A stretch of 64,000 bases of DNA from Dyadobacter sp. CY347 (GTDB taxonomy: Bacteria; Bacteroidota; Bacteroidia; Cytophagales; Spirosomataceae): the NCBI RefSeq assembly GCF_021502655.1, contig NZ_JAKFFT010000008.1:372001-436000 (forward strand). The letters are read 5' to 3'. The position numbers and the translations under genes are program-made. The notes below the pieces were generated by a model. That model searched no databases and was not told where the DNA came from. It saw only the letters and a program-made list of their open reading frames with translations. Positions 1 to 8,527 of this stretch are shown here, one piece after another (positions within the stretch are counted from its first letter, which is position 1; every line of letters begins with the position of its first letter).

Positions 1-1743
1 CCGGTTCTGAATTTTCATTTGCAGCAGTTGGCAGGCTCGTTGCCAATCCTCATCGCGCGCAACATTCGCAAATGGCGTGAGGCGGATTTGCAGGCAGCGC
101 ACAAACCCCTGTCCGGGCATGTTGCTTTGCATAAAATGAGGTTTCACTTCCAGATGTTTGAGCCGGCTTCCCAGTTCGGCTGAGCAAAAAGCTTTCATAT
201 CTTCCTGTGTCACAAGCCTGTTTCGGGTGATAATGTTCTTCCTTAACTGATCCACATATTCCGTTTCATCCGGCTTAGGCTTGCCGCCGATGGATTTGGT
301 CAGCAAGGAAATGTCGGCGCCATTGATGCCGGTTGCGGAGTAAGATTGCAGCTTGGAACCCGCGGGAAGCCCGTTGGCAGATTCGGATAATGTTGTCCAG
401 TAGGAAATGTATAGAACGTCCGGATTTTTTTCTCCTTTGATTACTAAAAATGGCTGCGCGGTCGTTTCACTGGCTTTTTTCGGACCAAGCTTCTGTTCGA
501 TACGCGCCATATTCTGTGCAATTTCCCTTAAAATGGAAGCCAGGAAATCTTCGCCGATAGCATTGAATGCGGTGACTTCATCCCTCAATAATTCCATAAG
601 CTGATAAAGGACTGCCTTTGCATTACGCTGATCAAAACGGCCGACGCCTTGCTGGCGCAATGCATAGGTCCGTGCGGACGAATCCTCAACATTATACTGG
701 TTCTTTTCAGAAGCGGTGTAACCCTGGTTTTTTTGATTTATAATCGTATTAATGCCTAAAAACGCATCTCCCGAAGGCAATGCAACGCCGTTAAGTCCGG
801 GTTGAAGGCGATAGGTAAGCTTGTGTAATTGTTTGTTCAAAACCGGAAATGCATTCAATGCGACGGTCATATTTTCGAAACCGGCAGCGGGAAATGCGGC
901 TGGCCATTTGATTTTAAGCCATAGCAATGGTTTTTTCAACCCTTGTAATGTTCTGTTATCAAAGATCTGTTCAAATTCCGGCGGATAGGCGCTCGTTAGC
1001 ATTTTCCCTTTTTCCCAGGAATCGGCACTGGCCATACGGATGAAATTGCCGTCGTATATGCGTATCGCGTCATCGATGGCTTCATCCTGAACCCCGATTT
1101 TATAATGAATCATTTTCGCATTGCCTTCCCATGCGGTTGCAGGAAGAAATTCACGGTAAGCATATTGTTCCACATCATTAATCCAGTCGAAAAAGAAGCG
1201 GAAACCGTTCCAGGAAGTAATGTTCGCGTCTGCCTCAATCCCTATCCACATATTTTGATCGCCTGCGACACTTTTTGCATTAGAAATTAAATTGCGGACA
1301 CCTTTTTCAATGCCGAATAATGCATTAGGCGTTGCATAATGTACAATGCTTGCGTTCACCAGCGGATAACGCGCTGCGGCTGACAAGAATATTTCGGCGG
1401 ATTCGCCTTTTCGGGGGTTAATCCTCTTGCATACCAACTGATTTTCAGGCTCAATCCAGCCCGTTGATTCCACTGAACGCGCTTGTGCAATGGCGCTCGC
1501 AGGCTGTGGGTTTGCATGTGTTTCGGGGGAAAGTATTTCGGCTAAGCGCGTCATCAGGCGCAGCTCCGTGCCCTGGATTTCCTGGCCTACTTTTTCAAAT
1601 TCAACGGAACAGGCTTCAATGATCAATTTCACCAAAGGATCAAATTGGTCGATCTGGGATTCGTCGTAGCCCCACAGTTCTGCCGACCGCCTTAGCAAAC
1701 GCCGCGAAATGTTTTCTTTTGAATAAGCTGCTGTTTGATACAT
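1..1743 (-). CDS. tssF: T6SS baseplate protein TssF (3' end outside window)
   Basis: The minus-strand frame is open from an ATG at 1743 to the left edge, giving 581 codons without a stop. The protein begins MYQTAAYSKENISRRLLRRS and continues with WGYDESQIDQFDPLVKLI, EIQGTELRLMTRLAEILSP and, later, GINGADISLLTKSIGGKP. This is the pattern of the Bacteroidota TssF baseplate family. TssF forms the T6SS baseplate wedge with TssE, TssG and TssK. It starts 9 bp after the tssE stop and is probably co-transcribed with it. TssF proteins are usually near 600 residues, so little should be missing; tssG would be expected just beyond the left edge. The identification rests on length, context and motif pattern. 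Confidence 0.8.
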   Translation of the reverse strand, partial: MYQTAAYSKENISRRLLRRSAELWGYDESQIDQFDPLVKLIIEACSVEFEKVGQEIQGTELRLMTRLAEILSPETHANPQPASAIAQARSVESTGWIEPENQLVCKRINPRKGESAEIFLSAAARYPLVNASIVHYATPNALFGIEKGVRNLISNAKSVAGDQNMWIGIEADANITSWNGFRFFFDWINDVEQYAYREFLPATAWEGNAKMIHYKIGVQDEAIDDAIRIYDGNFIRMASADSWEKGKMLTSAYPPEFEQIFDNRTLQGLKKPLLWLKIKWPAAFPAAGFENMTVALNAFPVLNKQLHKLTYRLQPGLNGVALPSGDAFLGINTIINQKNQGYTASEKNQYNVEDSSARTYALRQQGVGRFDQRNAKAVLYQLMELLRDEVTAFNAIGEDFLASILREIAQNMARIEQKLGPKKASETTAQPFLVIKGEKNPDVLYISYWTTLSESANGLPAGSKLQSYSATGINGADISLLTKSIGGKPKPDETEYVDQLRKNIITRNRLVTQEDMKAFCSAELGSRLKHLEVKPHFMQSNMPGQGFVRCLQIRLTPFANVARDEDWQRACQLLQMKIQNR

Positions 1744-1752
1744 AACGAATTG

Positions 1753-2181
1753 TTATTCAATTGATAATGGAGAAATGAAGATGCGTTCAAAGAAAACGAA
1801 AGGCTCATTGGTTCGCTTAATCGCTGCTTTCACTTCCACGCCAACCCGCTTTCGGACGTAATTATTTGTCTTGGTAAGCACTTCAAATTCCTCAACTTCC
1901 ACGCGTATTTTCGGATTGGCAAGCCGCTTTTCAAATTTGGTGATGGCTTCTTCCAGTGATTCTTTGATCAGGTCTTTCCATTTTAATTGGGATAACATGG
2001 AGAAATCGTGCTCCCAAAGCGCACAGCCGTATGTGCTGTCGAATCGGGCCTCGTCGAAATGCGTGACCATTAACAGATACAGATGCTGATGGATGGCTTC
2101 CCTATCGGAGCAACGCGGGTGATGCTGGCCTGCGACAATGCGGTCCAGCGATAAAGGCAATGCGTAATTTTGATCTTCCAT
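1753..2181 (-). CDS. tssE: T6SS baseplate protein TssE (gp25-like)
   Basis: Small acidic protein of about 142 residues, of the gp25/TssE type that sits at the sheath-baseplate junction and starts sheath assembly. The family pattern is visible: SLDRIVAGQHHPRCSDREAI near the N-terminus, then FDSTYGCALWEHDF, a middle helix rich in E and K, and a C-terminal beta region (RVGVEVKAAIKRTNEPFVFFER). The ATG at 2181 is preferred; an in-frame GTG at 2190 would add three residues and neither has a recognisable ribosome binding site. It lies head to head with tssN, with a 79-bp gap, and directly upstream of tssF, so it heads a small leftward baseplate operon. Confidence 0.82.
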   Translation of the reverse strand: MEDQNYALPLSLDRIVAGQHHPRCSDREAIHQHLYLLMVTHFDEARFDSTYGCALWEHDFSMLSQLKWKDLIKESLEEAITKFEKRLANPKIRVEVEEFEVLTKTNNYVRKRVGVEVKAAIKRTNEPFVFFERIFISPLSIE

Positions 2182-2202
2182 CGCGTTCACTCAAACATTT
2201 GG

Positions 2203-2232
2203 TTGCATTAATGAAAGTGTATCTTATTTTTG
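2203..2232 (+). promoter_or_regulatory. Candidate Bacteroidota promoter of tssN
   Basis: TTG (2203-2205), a 19-bp spacer and a perfect TAnnTTTG box, TATTTTTG (2225-2232), match the primary sigma promoter known from Bacteroidota. Transcription would begin near 2239, about 22 nt before the tssN ATG. Found by eye; no start-site data. Confidence 0.5.
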
Positions 2233-2260
2233 TCTCATACTAACCTGTAAGACAGCCAGA

Positions 2261-3028
2261 ATGAATATCCCGTTTCTTAAAACCCCAGCACAACGACTTC
2301 AAACCTTTTATGCAGTGATTGTCATTTTGCTCCTGGTTGCCGTTGGCTCGCTCGGGTTTTGGATTGCAGATTACCGGGATGCTTATCCGATGGCCATGAC
2401 GGTTTTTCTGGTATTTGGAATCCTGCATGTTTACCTGCTTTCCCAATGGTTCAACCAGCTCTTCGAGGGAAAGTCGGCGAAAGCAATTGGTTTAACACTT
2501 TTGATCACACTGATCTCTGCGCTGCTGATCATTTACGCGTATCATAAACTGGCCGGAGAACTCACAAAAGGCGTTGGTATGGCCACTGCACTGGTCGGTT
2601 TTCTGTTTCCGATCTTTGTTGCAAGGGTTTACCAGAATTATCTTGAAATTCCTCTTAAAGAATACAAAAGATGGTTTTATCCCGTCGGGCAGCCATTGCC
2701 TGATATGGACCTGCTGGACCTTTCCCGCGTGCTGGTGATCCAATTTGAATTTACCAAAACTGCGAAAGAAGCTTCATTTACCAACTTCCGGGCCAAAGCG
2801 CCCAATGCAATGCTATTTGGTGAGCTATTCTTCATTTTCCTGAACGACTACAACGACCGCAATCCGGGCAGCCCCATTGAATATTTGTCTGAAACAGGCG
2901 AACCTTATGGCTGGCTGTTTTATAAAAAAGCGCCCTGGTATAAACGCCGTAAATACGTGGACCCTGACCTTACTTTTCAAGCCAACAACATTGTCGACAA
3001 CGAAACCATTGTGGCGGTAAGAGGCTGA
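2261..3028 (+). CDS. tssN: T6SS-iii membrane-complex protein TssN
   Basis: 255 residues. Four hydrophobic segments occupy the N-terminal half (about residues 17-37, 43-62, 73-93 and 103-122), followed by a soluble domain of about 130 residues. That domain carries the TssN-like patterns FTNFRAKAPNAMLFGELFF, FLNDYNDRNPGSPIEYL and GWLFYKKAPW. TssN belongs to the Bacteroidota-specific TssNQOPR membrane complex that replaces TssJLM; in Bacteroides fragilis it links this complex to the baseplate. Here it is the only T6SS gene on the plus strand. It is divergent from tssE and convergent with hcp and has its own candidate promoter. That isolated position is unusual and suggests an inversion or separate control. 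Confidence 0.78.
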   Translation: MNIPFLKTPAQRLQTFYAVIVILLLVAVGSLGFWIADYRDAYPMAMTVFLVFGILHVYLLSQWFNQLFEGKSAKAIGLTLLITLISALLIIYAYHKLAGELTKGVGMATALVGFLFPIFVARVYQNYLEIPLKEYKRWFYPVGQPLPDMDLLDLSRVLVIQFEFTKTAKEASFTNFRAKAPNAMLFGELFFIFLNDYNDRNPGSPIEYLSETGEPYGWLFYKKAPWYKRRKYVDPDLTFQANNIVDNETIVAVRG

Positions 3029-3041
3029 TCCTGAATCTGAT

Positions 3042-3091
3042 TATCATTTTTCCGCAACGCCGTTTATAAATTCACGACGTTGCGAATGATA
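3042..3091. terminator. Extended hairpin between convergent tssN and hcp
   Basis: TATCATT (3042-3048) and CGCAACG (3053-3059) pair with CGTTGCG (3078-3084) and AATGATA (3085-3091). The two stem blocks enclose an 18-nt loop. Lying between two convergent genes, it is a plausible two-way terminator, although it lacks a long T-run. Confidence 0.45.
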
Positions 3092-3118
3092 TGAGTCCTA
3101 ATGGTGCGACGTGATCGA

Positions 3119-3535
3119 TTACCAGCGGTTGGTATGCGGCGTGCCGAACAACTTGATCTCTTTGGCGGATAAGGTAAGGGCCGTTGTCATCGGCATAGAC
3201 CCTGTTTCCATAAAGCTTTCGCTGTATTGCACGCAGTAAACGTCTGTTAGTTCCAGCTCTTTCTGTGTTTGCTCCTCGTCCACATTCTTGAAAGTGATCT
3301 TTGCAGATGCTTTTTTCCCGTCCGGGTCCACCATCCATTCCCAAAGTCCCTGGCTGTCGCTGGCACTGGAAGAGTCAACCTGAATGAAAACGGTCCCTCC
3401 ATATACTTTCGAGGAAACACGGCCTTTATCGTCTATGGATTGTGACAAAGAATAAGAGCATGAAATGACGGCAATCCCGTCGCCCGAAGGACCTCCGTCC
3501 CAGGTAAAATACGCGTCAAAACTTGATGCTGGCAT
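3119..3535 (-). CDS. tssD: T6SS tube protein TssD/Hcp (copy 1)
   Basis: 138 residues in the length range of Bacteroidota Hcp. It contains SYSLSQSIDDKGRVSSKVYGG, KITFKNVDEEQTQKELELTDVYCVQYSESF and a C-terminal LTLSAKEIKLFG strand, the usual TssD arrangement of a beta-barrel with one helix. Hexamer rings of such proteins stack into the inner tube that is expelled with the VgrG/PAAR tip. It is the last gene of the leftward operon, 44 bp after vgrG. Of the three Hcp-like proteins in the locus this looks most like the canonical tube subunit, because it keeps the SQ..D..GR..S pattern; that ranking is an inference. Confidence 0.85.
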   Translation of the reverse strand: MPASSFDAYFTWDGGPSGDGIAVISCSYSLSQSIDDKGRVSSKVYGGTVFIQVDSSSASDSQGLWEWMVDPDGKKASAKITFKNVDEEQTQKELELTDVYCVQYSESFMETGSMPMTTALTLSAKEIKLFGTPHTNRW

Positions 3536-3579
3536 AGTTGTAAGTGTTTAAAAAGTGAAAAGAAATTGATTATGGATAT

Positions 3580-5421
3580 TTAGTTTAACATGATTGTTGC
3601 GCCTTTGATAATGGTCGGGCCGCTGCTTTTCAGCTCTGCCATGGCATCCGCTTCGATGCCAACCTGGGCCCCTTTGACCTTCACACCGGCGGTTCCCTCG
3701 GCTTTGAGCTCCGTACCAGCCTTAATCTCGGTCCCGCCTGTGCTTTCGACCTTCAAATCCTGATTGGCTTTGATTGAAATTTCATTCGCTTCCAGTTCCA
3801 GTTTGCTGTCGGCCCGGATGGAAATGTTGTTGGTAGCTTCAATGGTCAGGTCTTTGGATTTCACCTCGATCAGCCCGTTCGTTACGTGCATTCCTATTTT
3901 TCCATCATCTTTAAAACTGAATGTCAGGAATGTGTCGGTTTTGGTGCGGTTACTGATCTGAATTTGCGCATCGCCGTCCTTATCGAGGAAAACAAACATG
4001 TTCCCTGATCTCGTAGCAATTACTTTAATGTCGTTGTTGTCTGAGGTGTAATTAATTTCTTCACTGGGTTTCGGATAAAGGCTGGTCATTACAAAAGGGT
4101 TTTCTGCCAGATTCCCTTCGTAACCGATCATCACCATTGCCCCTACCTCCGGCACAAAATTGACTCCCCGGCCAGCAGAATTGTGCATTGTCCCCACCCG
4201 CATCCAGATCGATTCCTGGTCCTGCTGCCGCGACTGGCTCCAAAAAAATTTGACTCTTACCCGGCCCAGGCTGTCGCTGTCATCATTGGCAATAACCTCC
4301 GCTTGTTCCGTTTCCCCCAAAGGGTTCCTGACGTAGGGATTATTGGGCGGATGCTGCGCCGATTCTGGGACTGCATTGAAGGAATTCTGATAACTCCCAG
4401 CCGTATTTACCTCATGCCGGATGTGCACCACCCTGTATTTGCCGAAATTCTCTTCATACTGTTCGCCGCGCTCATTCAACCGCTGCCCTTTCACGGCTAG
4501 CACCGTCCCCACGCTGATCGTAGGCGTTTCACCCGTTCCGCGAAAGTCCACCATGGAAGTTACCCGGGCCGAACGTTCCATTTTGGTCAGCTCGTCAACT
4601 TCGCTTTGCCCGCTGATGATTTCGGGCGCGGGAAGGAGTGAACTTTGGGCAAAAAGATTATCCGATTCCTGCAATGCAAACTCACTTAATGAGGTAAGCC
4701 CGTCCACCTGCTGCTGGCTCGATTGTCCCAAAAATGACTGTGGAACTGTATAATTATAGCCATCCAGGCTGAAAACAGACGGTGAAAGTTTGAGCGCTAC
4801 ATCGAAATTCTGCAAGCCATCGACCAGGAAATCCACTTCCGGGGCATCATTGCCATGCCCCAGCACCAATTCGCGACCGTTGAAATAAAACCATTCGGAA
4901 CACCGGTCGGCCACCCGGCTCAAAAACTTGTAATTGCTCTCATTATATTGAGTAAAAGGAACAGCCCGGCCCCCGTTTTCAGGGTTAAGCTGCTTGCGCA
5001 GCAGGTTTTGGGGGTAGGGCTGCAAAACAGAATTAAAAATGTCCTGCACCGTTCCTCTCAGAAACGACCTCCGCTGCACCGAATCTTCGAGAACAATGGT
5101 CGGACTGAACCCTTTCAGGACGAATGCACTGCTCATATCACTCAGACTTTGCAGCCGGATCTCCGTCACAATGCCCTGAAATGTGAAGTCAAATGATTCC
5201 TGCCCCAACCTCGGACTGAATGAGAATGTAATTTTCTTCCCCATTACGGCCCGGTGCGACTGGTTAAAGAAATGCTCGCCTTCGTTTTCGAGCTGGTCAA
5301 ATGGCACCAGCAATTCAAACCAATGATGCGCAAAAAGATCCTGCTCGATCACAAGGCCGAGGTGCCGGGTGATTTGTGTCCCGCCTTCAATTTCAATGGA
5401 TGTGTTTACCTGTCGCGCCAT
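3580..5421 (-). CDS. vgrG: T6SS spike protein VgrG (TssI)
   Basis: 613 residues in the gp27-gp5 architecture of VgrG. The N-terminal gp27-like part runs through QYNESNYKFLSRVADRCSEWFYF (about 155-180). The central gp5 OB-fold contains DSLGRVRVKFFW and GWxxVGxxHNSAGRGVNFVPEVGAMVMIGYEGN-like sequence (about 380-440). The C-terminal beta-helix is made of short alternating repeats (SKLELEANEISIKANQDLKV and similar). The protein ends directly after the needle (IKGATIMLN), so no toxin domain is fused and any cargo must be carried by PAAR, Hcp or adaptors. Its start codon follows the stop of the upstream hcp copy without a gap. Confidence 0.92.
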   Translation of the reverse strand: MARQVNTSIEIEGGTQITRHLGLVIEQDLFAHHWFELLVPFDQLENEGEHFFNQSHRAVMGKKITFSFSPRLGQESFDFTFQGIVTEIRLQSLSDMSSAFVLKGFSPTIVLEDSVQRRSFLRGTVQDIFNSVLQPYPQNLLRKQLNPENGGRAVPFTQYNESNYKFLSRVADRCSEWFYFNGRELVLGHGNDAPEVDFLVDGLQNFDVALKLSPSVFSLDGYNYTVPQSFLGQSSQQQVDGLTSLSEFALQESDNLFAQSSLLPAPEIISGQSEVDELTKMERSARVTSMVDFRGTGETPTISVGTVLAVKGQRLNERGEQYEENFGKYRVVHIRHEVNTAGSYQNSFNAVPESAQHPPNNPYVRNPLGETEQAEVIANDDSDSLGRVRVKFFWSQSRQQDQESIWMRVGTMHNSAGRGVNFVPEVGAMVMIGYEGNLAENPFVMTSLYPKPSEEINYTSDNNDIKVIATRSGNMFVFLDKDGDAQIQISNRTKTDTFLTFSFKDDGKIGMHVTNGLIEVKSKDLTIEATNNISIRADSKLELEANEISIKANQDLKVESTGGTEIKAGTELKAEGTAGVKVKGAQVGIEADAMAELKSSGPTIIKGATIMLN

Positions 5422-5922
5422 TTAGCTTGTAATTTCAACCTGACCAATCCTGACTTTTTTAGGCAGCAGCACCAGTTCGTAAACCAGCGCTTCATTGCTT
5501 TGGCGCAGAAAATAATCCTTTCCCCGGTGCTGCGGCAGATAGGACTTTGCATCGGGAACGTGCACCAGCTTGCCGCCTCTTATCGTCGTGTATTTCGCCA
5601 GGAAAGATTCCCGGAACCCCACGCAGAAAGCATCTTCGAATTCCATTTTTCGGAGCACTTGCGAGTCGTTGTTGTATTTAAATTCAATCTGCCCGCTGAG
5701 CTGCCTGTCGTTCTTGAACGCCCAGTCGTAAAGCAGCGCAAAATCATCATTCTGCTTGGGTGCGATCGTCATGCGGATCAGCCTTGCTTTGGGCGCATCG
5801 GCAGGACTTCCGCGCTCGTCAGCGGTGCGGTTGCAGCCATAGGAGACGTTTTTTGCGAAAAATTCCTTCCCATCCAGCGTGAAATGTGCTTCCACGCCAA
5901 TCGTTGCGTCCTGTTCTGCCAT
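5422..5922 (-). CDS. tssD: T6SS tube-type protein TssD/Hcp (copy 2, long form)
   Basis: 166 residues, recognisable as a TssD-fold protein by the order VEAHFTLDGKEFFAKNVSYGCNR, GQIEFKYNN, MEFEDAFCVGFRESF and a final strand LVYELVLLPKKVRIGQVEI. It differs strongly from copies 1 and 3 and carries an extra stretch near residues 118-145 (HVPDAKSYLPQHRGKDYFL) before the last strand. It lies between copy 3 and vgrG with 4-bp and 0-bp spacing. Hcp paralogues often act as effector-specific carriers, so this copy may be a tube variant or tip adaptor rather than the bulk tube subunit. That role is an inference. Confidence 0.75.
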   Translation of the reverse strand: MAEQDATIGVEAHFTLDGKEFFAKNVSYGCNRTADERGSPADAPKARLIRMTIAPKQNDDFALLYDWAFKNDRQLSGQIEFKYNNDSQVLRKMEFEDAFCVGFRESFLAKYTTIRGGKLVHVPDAKSYLPQHRGKDYFLRQSNEALVYELVLLPKKVRIGQVEITS

Positions 5923-5926
5923 TGTT

Positions 5927-6334
5927 TTAGAAATTTTCCAGCTTGGCTTCGTTGATTTCTACGCTACCGGCCGTAATCGTAAGACAGGTGATAAAATTTT
6001 GCAGTCTGGTTGCCAATGCCTTATCCAGATCATCCATGCCATCATCAAACATTTCCACAAATTCAATGCAAACAGCCTCCTTAAAATTCAGCGTCTTGAA
6101 AGAGCCGTTTTCACCGAATTGCTCCACAGTCAGATCATATTTTTGCGACGGCTTATTCGCCCATTCGATCAGGAAATCATCCAAAACCATATCCACTTCC
6201 AGATACAAATGTGCCCACTGCATCGGTGAAGTAATGGACATAGCATCGTCCACCGTCTGATGCAGCTCAAACCGCATGAACATGACATTGTACTCATGCT
6301 CGCCGTCAATTTTCAAGGTGCTTGCAAAGGACAT
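5927..6334 (-). CDS. tssD: T6SS tube-type protein TssD/Hcp (copy 3)
   Basis: 135 residues with the TssD layout: MSFASTLKIDGEHEYNVMFMRFELHQTVDD, then YDLTVEQFG, LNFKEAVCIEFVEMFDD and a C-terminal CLTITAGSVEIN strand. Its ATG overlaps the tssC stop (TAATG), which implies translational coupling to the sheath gene. It is clearly diverged from the other two copies and is acidic. It may be a tube subunit produced with the sheath or a specialised Hcp; sequence alone does not decide. Confidence 0.75.
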   Translation of the reverse strand: MSFASTLKIDGEHEYNVMFMRFELHQTVDDAMSITSPMQWAHLYLEVDMVLDDFLIEWANKPSQKYDLTVEQFGENGSFKTLNFKEAVCIEFVEMFDDGMDDLDKALATRLQNFITCLTITAGSVEINEAKLENF

Positions 6335-7701
6335 TACTGCTGCGCGTATTCTGCTGCCCAGGCTGTGGCGTCTAAATCATCACCTTTCTGGCCTGTAAGT
6401 GCGATCATGAAGTTTTTGGCTGGGAAATAGGGGACCATATGGATGTCGAGGTATACTTTATCCTTCTGGTTTTTATCCTGCTCAAACCGCATCACGCTGA
6501 ATTTTTCGATCAGTTTCCCAGGTCCGGTTACACTGTCGAGGAACTTGATGATCTGCTTTTTGAGGTCGTTTTTGGTGTTGTAATCAAAGTTTTCAAATGC
6601 TCTTCTGTTTAAGAAATCAATGAGCACTTTGGTGATATAATCGAAAACCCGCACGACTGAATAGGTCTGTAAACCCACATTATCCCCGTTAAACAGCGTT
6701 TTGGCAGAGAACGCCATCACTTTGCTGTATTCATTGACCATCGGGATCAATCCCATTTTTTCCAGATCCGCGATCTCTGATTTTTTCAGCGGGAATCGGA
6801 CTCCGTCAACTTCATTCAGCGTTCCGTGTTTTTTCCCAGCCGCAACCTGCGACATTAACGTTTTGTAAACATTGCCCGCCAATGCGGTGGATGGCGGAAT
6901 AAACAGGTCTTCTTCCTCACCCAGATCACCGTGTTTAGCCCTGCCTGTCAGCCAGTTGCAAGTCATCATTACATTGGATAAATGCGCCGCGCCGCCCGTC
7001 AGGTTTGCCGACTCAAAAAGCTCCATAACGTCCTCTGGCGCATCCAGATGCATGAAATCCGTCACCAGCATTACTTTATTCTTATGAGCCATTTTCGCCC
7101 ACTTATCCACCACCTTACCCGAACCCAGGTAACCCGGAACATTCAGGATTGAATAATTTTCGCGCAGATCCAGCCGGTCGAATTTGGCAGCCAGTTCTTC
7201 TCCTACGGCATCGATGAATGTGGTTACATCAAGGTCCTGTAACTGATCGGCATCGGCATTGAGGAATGTTATATTTTTCACTTTTTCCTGCTCCGTATTC
7301 TTGAAAAACATGGCGACAGAGCGATAAGACTGTTCCAGTGGCCTAAGCTCTTCAACTGCCTTTCCAAGGTTCTCTTTCAAAAGCACAGAGGCCGTATCCG
7401 CCTGTTTTTGCCCTATTTCAATCATTTCCGCAACATTATCCGCACTGCTCAACAGCTCCGACCAAAGCTGCAAACGCTTTTTAAGTTGCTGGCGCTCTTT
7501 CTTTTTATCGGCTTCCGTCAGAAATATTTTCTTTCTGGCTTTTTTCTCGGGATTAACATTGGCAGCGCCTTCAATAATGGTTTCTACCAGATCAAAACTG
7601 CCATATTTTGCCAGAACAGGCAGCCCGGCTTCCAGCGGAACCGCCACTCTTTCTTTCAGGGCGCCCTGGGCCGGCGACGAATTTTCTTGTAACTGTGACA
7701 T
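6334..7701 (-). CDS. tssC: T6SS contractile sheath large subunit TssC
   Basis: 455 residues, typical for Bacteroidota TssC. The N-terminal part is charged (EKKARKKIFLTEADKKKERQ), followed by LKENLGKAVEELRPLEQSYRSVAMF and FLNADADQLQDLDVTTFIDAVGEEL. Later come VMLVTDFMHLDAPEDVMELF and FPLKKSEIADLEKMGLIPM, and the C-terminal sheath-fold strands end in VYLDIHMVPYFPAKNFMIALTGQ. TssB/TssC heterodimers form the contractile sheath that is disassembled by ClpV. The gene follows tssB after 26 bp and overlaps hcp copy 3 by one base. Confidence 0.92.
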   Translation of the reverse strand: MSQLQENSSPAQGALKERVAVPLEAGLPVLAKYGSFDLVETIIEGAANVNPEKKARKKIFLTEADKKKERQQLKKRLQLWSELLSSADNVAEMIEIGQKQADTASVLLKENLGKAVEELRPLEQSYRSVAMFFKNTEQEKVKNITFLNADADQLQDLDVTTFIDAVGEELAAKFDRLDLRENYSILNVPGYLGSGKVVDKWAKMAHKNKVMLVTDFMHLDAPEDVMELFESANLTGGAAHLSNVMMTCNWLTGRAKHGDLGEEEDLFIPPSTALAGNVYKTLMSQVAAGKKHGTLNEVDGVRFPLKKSEIADLEKMGLIPMVNEYSKVMAFSAKTLFNGDNVGLQTYSVVRVFDYITKVLIDFLNRRAFENFDYNTKNDLKKQIIKFLDSVTGPGKLIEKFSVMRFEQDKNQKDKVYLDIHMVPYFPAKNFMIALTGQKGDDLDATAWAAEYAQQ

Positions 7702-7727
7702 CGTTTCTAATTTTGAATGAGTGAATA

Positions 7728-8177
7728 TCAGCCCGCTTCTTCGAGCTCATTGATCAGTGTTTGAAATACTCCCAGTAATGCTGCTTTGGCTTCTGGTTTT
7801 TCCAGAGCTGCTTTCAGGATTTTGTTTACTTTCAAATGCCTCACAACCTGCTGGTAAGCTTCGGCGCGGGCGTCCAGATCTTGCAGGAAAGCACTTTGGG
7901 CTACAATTCCTTTTTTTCCGAAATCACCCAAATTCCGCATCCGCAGGTTTTCGTTGATCAGGCTTCCGTCGGAAGTAATGAATTCAACTTCTGCCTCGGG
8001 CTGATAATGTGCGAAAACCTCCTCCACATTTTTAAGATCATAAACCATTTCTGGTCTTGGCGACGGCTCGCCGGTGAGCCGTGTCGCAAAAAGCGTTCTG
8101 TTTTGGGGTATGTCTGCAATGCCTTCACTGGCCTGGTCCAGCTTGCGTTCATTCCCACCTATTCCGTAATTGAACAT
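7728..8177 (-). CDS. tssB: T6SS contractile sheath small subunit TssB
   Basis: 149 residues beginning MFNYGIGGNERKLDQASEGI. The signature of Bacteroidota TssB follows: RPEMVYDLKNVEEVFAHYQP, then a region of strands and helices with NLGDFGKKGIVAQSAFLQDL and a C-terminal helix (NKILKAALEKPEAKAALLGV). It pairs with TssC, encoded 26 bp downstream, to build the sheath. It lies 39 bp after the PAAR gene in the same direction. Confidence 0.88.
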   Translation of the reverse strand: MFNYGIGGNERKLDQASEGIADIPQNRTLFATRLTGEPSPRPEMVYDLKNVEEVFAHYQPEAEVEFITSDGSLINENLRMRNLGDFGKKGIVAQSAFLQDLDARAEAYQQVVRHLKVNKILKAALEKPEAKAALLGVFQTLINELEEAG

Positions 8178-8216
8178 AGTTTTGTATGGTTAAGTAAATG
8201 TTGAAATCCGTGCTGG

Positions 8217-8516
8217 TCATCCTATTAAAACCGTTGGACAGCCTAATGTGATCGTGCCGCCGTGCGCCGTCGTGTCGCCCATTCTGGCTGCCGGCTTCCC
8301 TCCGATCATGACCGTGGGCGAACCCATTACAATGCTGTCGGGCGGGCCCACGCACACGCACATATCACCCATGGTTGCGGCCGGTTGTCCTGCAATCAGC
8401 ACCAGCGGAACGCCCGGTGGCAGGATTGGCCCGCCCACGTGCGGAATGGGGGGCGTTCCGGGCGTTACCATCGGGCATACGTGCATATCGCCTATTCTTG
8501 CTGCTGGCTGTCCCAT
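8217..8516 (-). CDS. PAAR-domain spike tip protein
   Basis: 99 residues consisting only of PAAR repeats: QPAARIGDMHVCPM, GQPAATMGDMCVC and GKPAARMGDTTAHGG, with PTVMIGG and PTVLIG turns. Candidate zinc ligands are His12, Cys14 and the His in the third repeat. PAAR proteins cap the VgrG needle and sharpen it. No N- or C-terminal extension is present, so it is a stand-alone tip and not a PAAR-toxin fusion. It is placed directly before tssB and 12 bp after the preceding envelope-protein gene. Confidence 0.92.
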   Translation of the reverse strand: MGQPAARIGDMHVCPMVTPGTPPIPHVGGPILPPGVPLVLIAGQPAATMGDMCVCVGPPDSIVMGSPTVMIGGKPAARMGDTTAHGGTITLGCPTVLIG

Positions 8517-8527
8517 TTTATCTTCGG

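Noticed and set aside
407..1290. Short plus-strand frames at the left end (407-604, 1105-1290)
   Set aside because: They lie opposite the continuous tssF frame on the minus strand.
3580..5421. VgrG with a fused effector domain
   Set aside because: The protein ends with the beta-helix needle; no extra C-terminal domain is present.
5254..5955. Plus-strand open frame of 233 codons opposite vgrG and hcp
   Set aside because: Spans two well-supported minus-strand genes and has no family resemblance.
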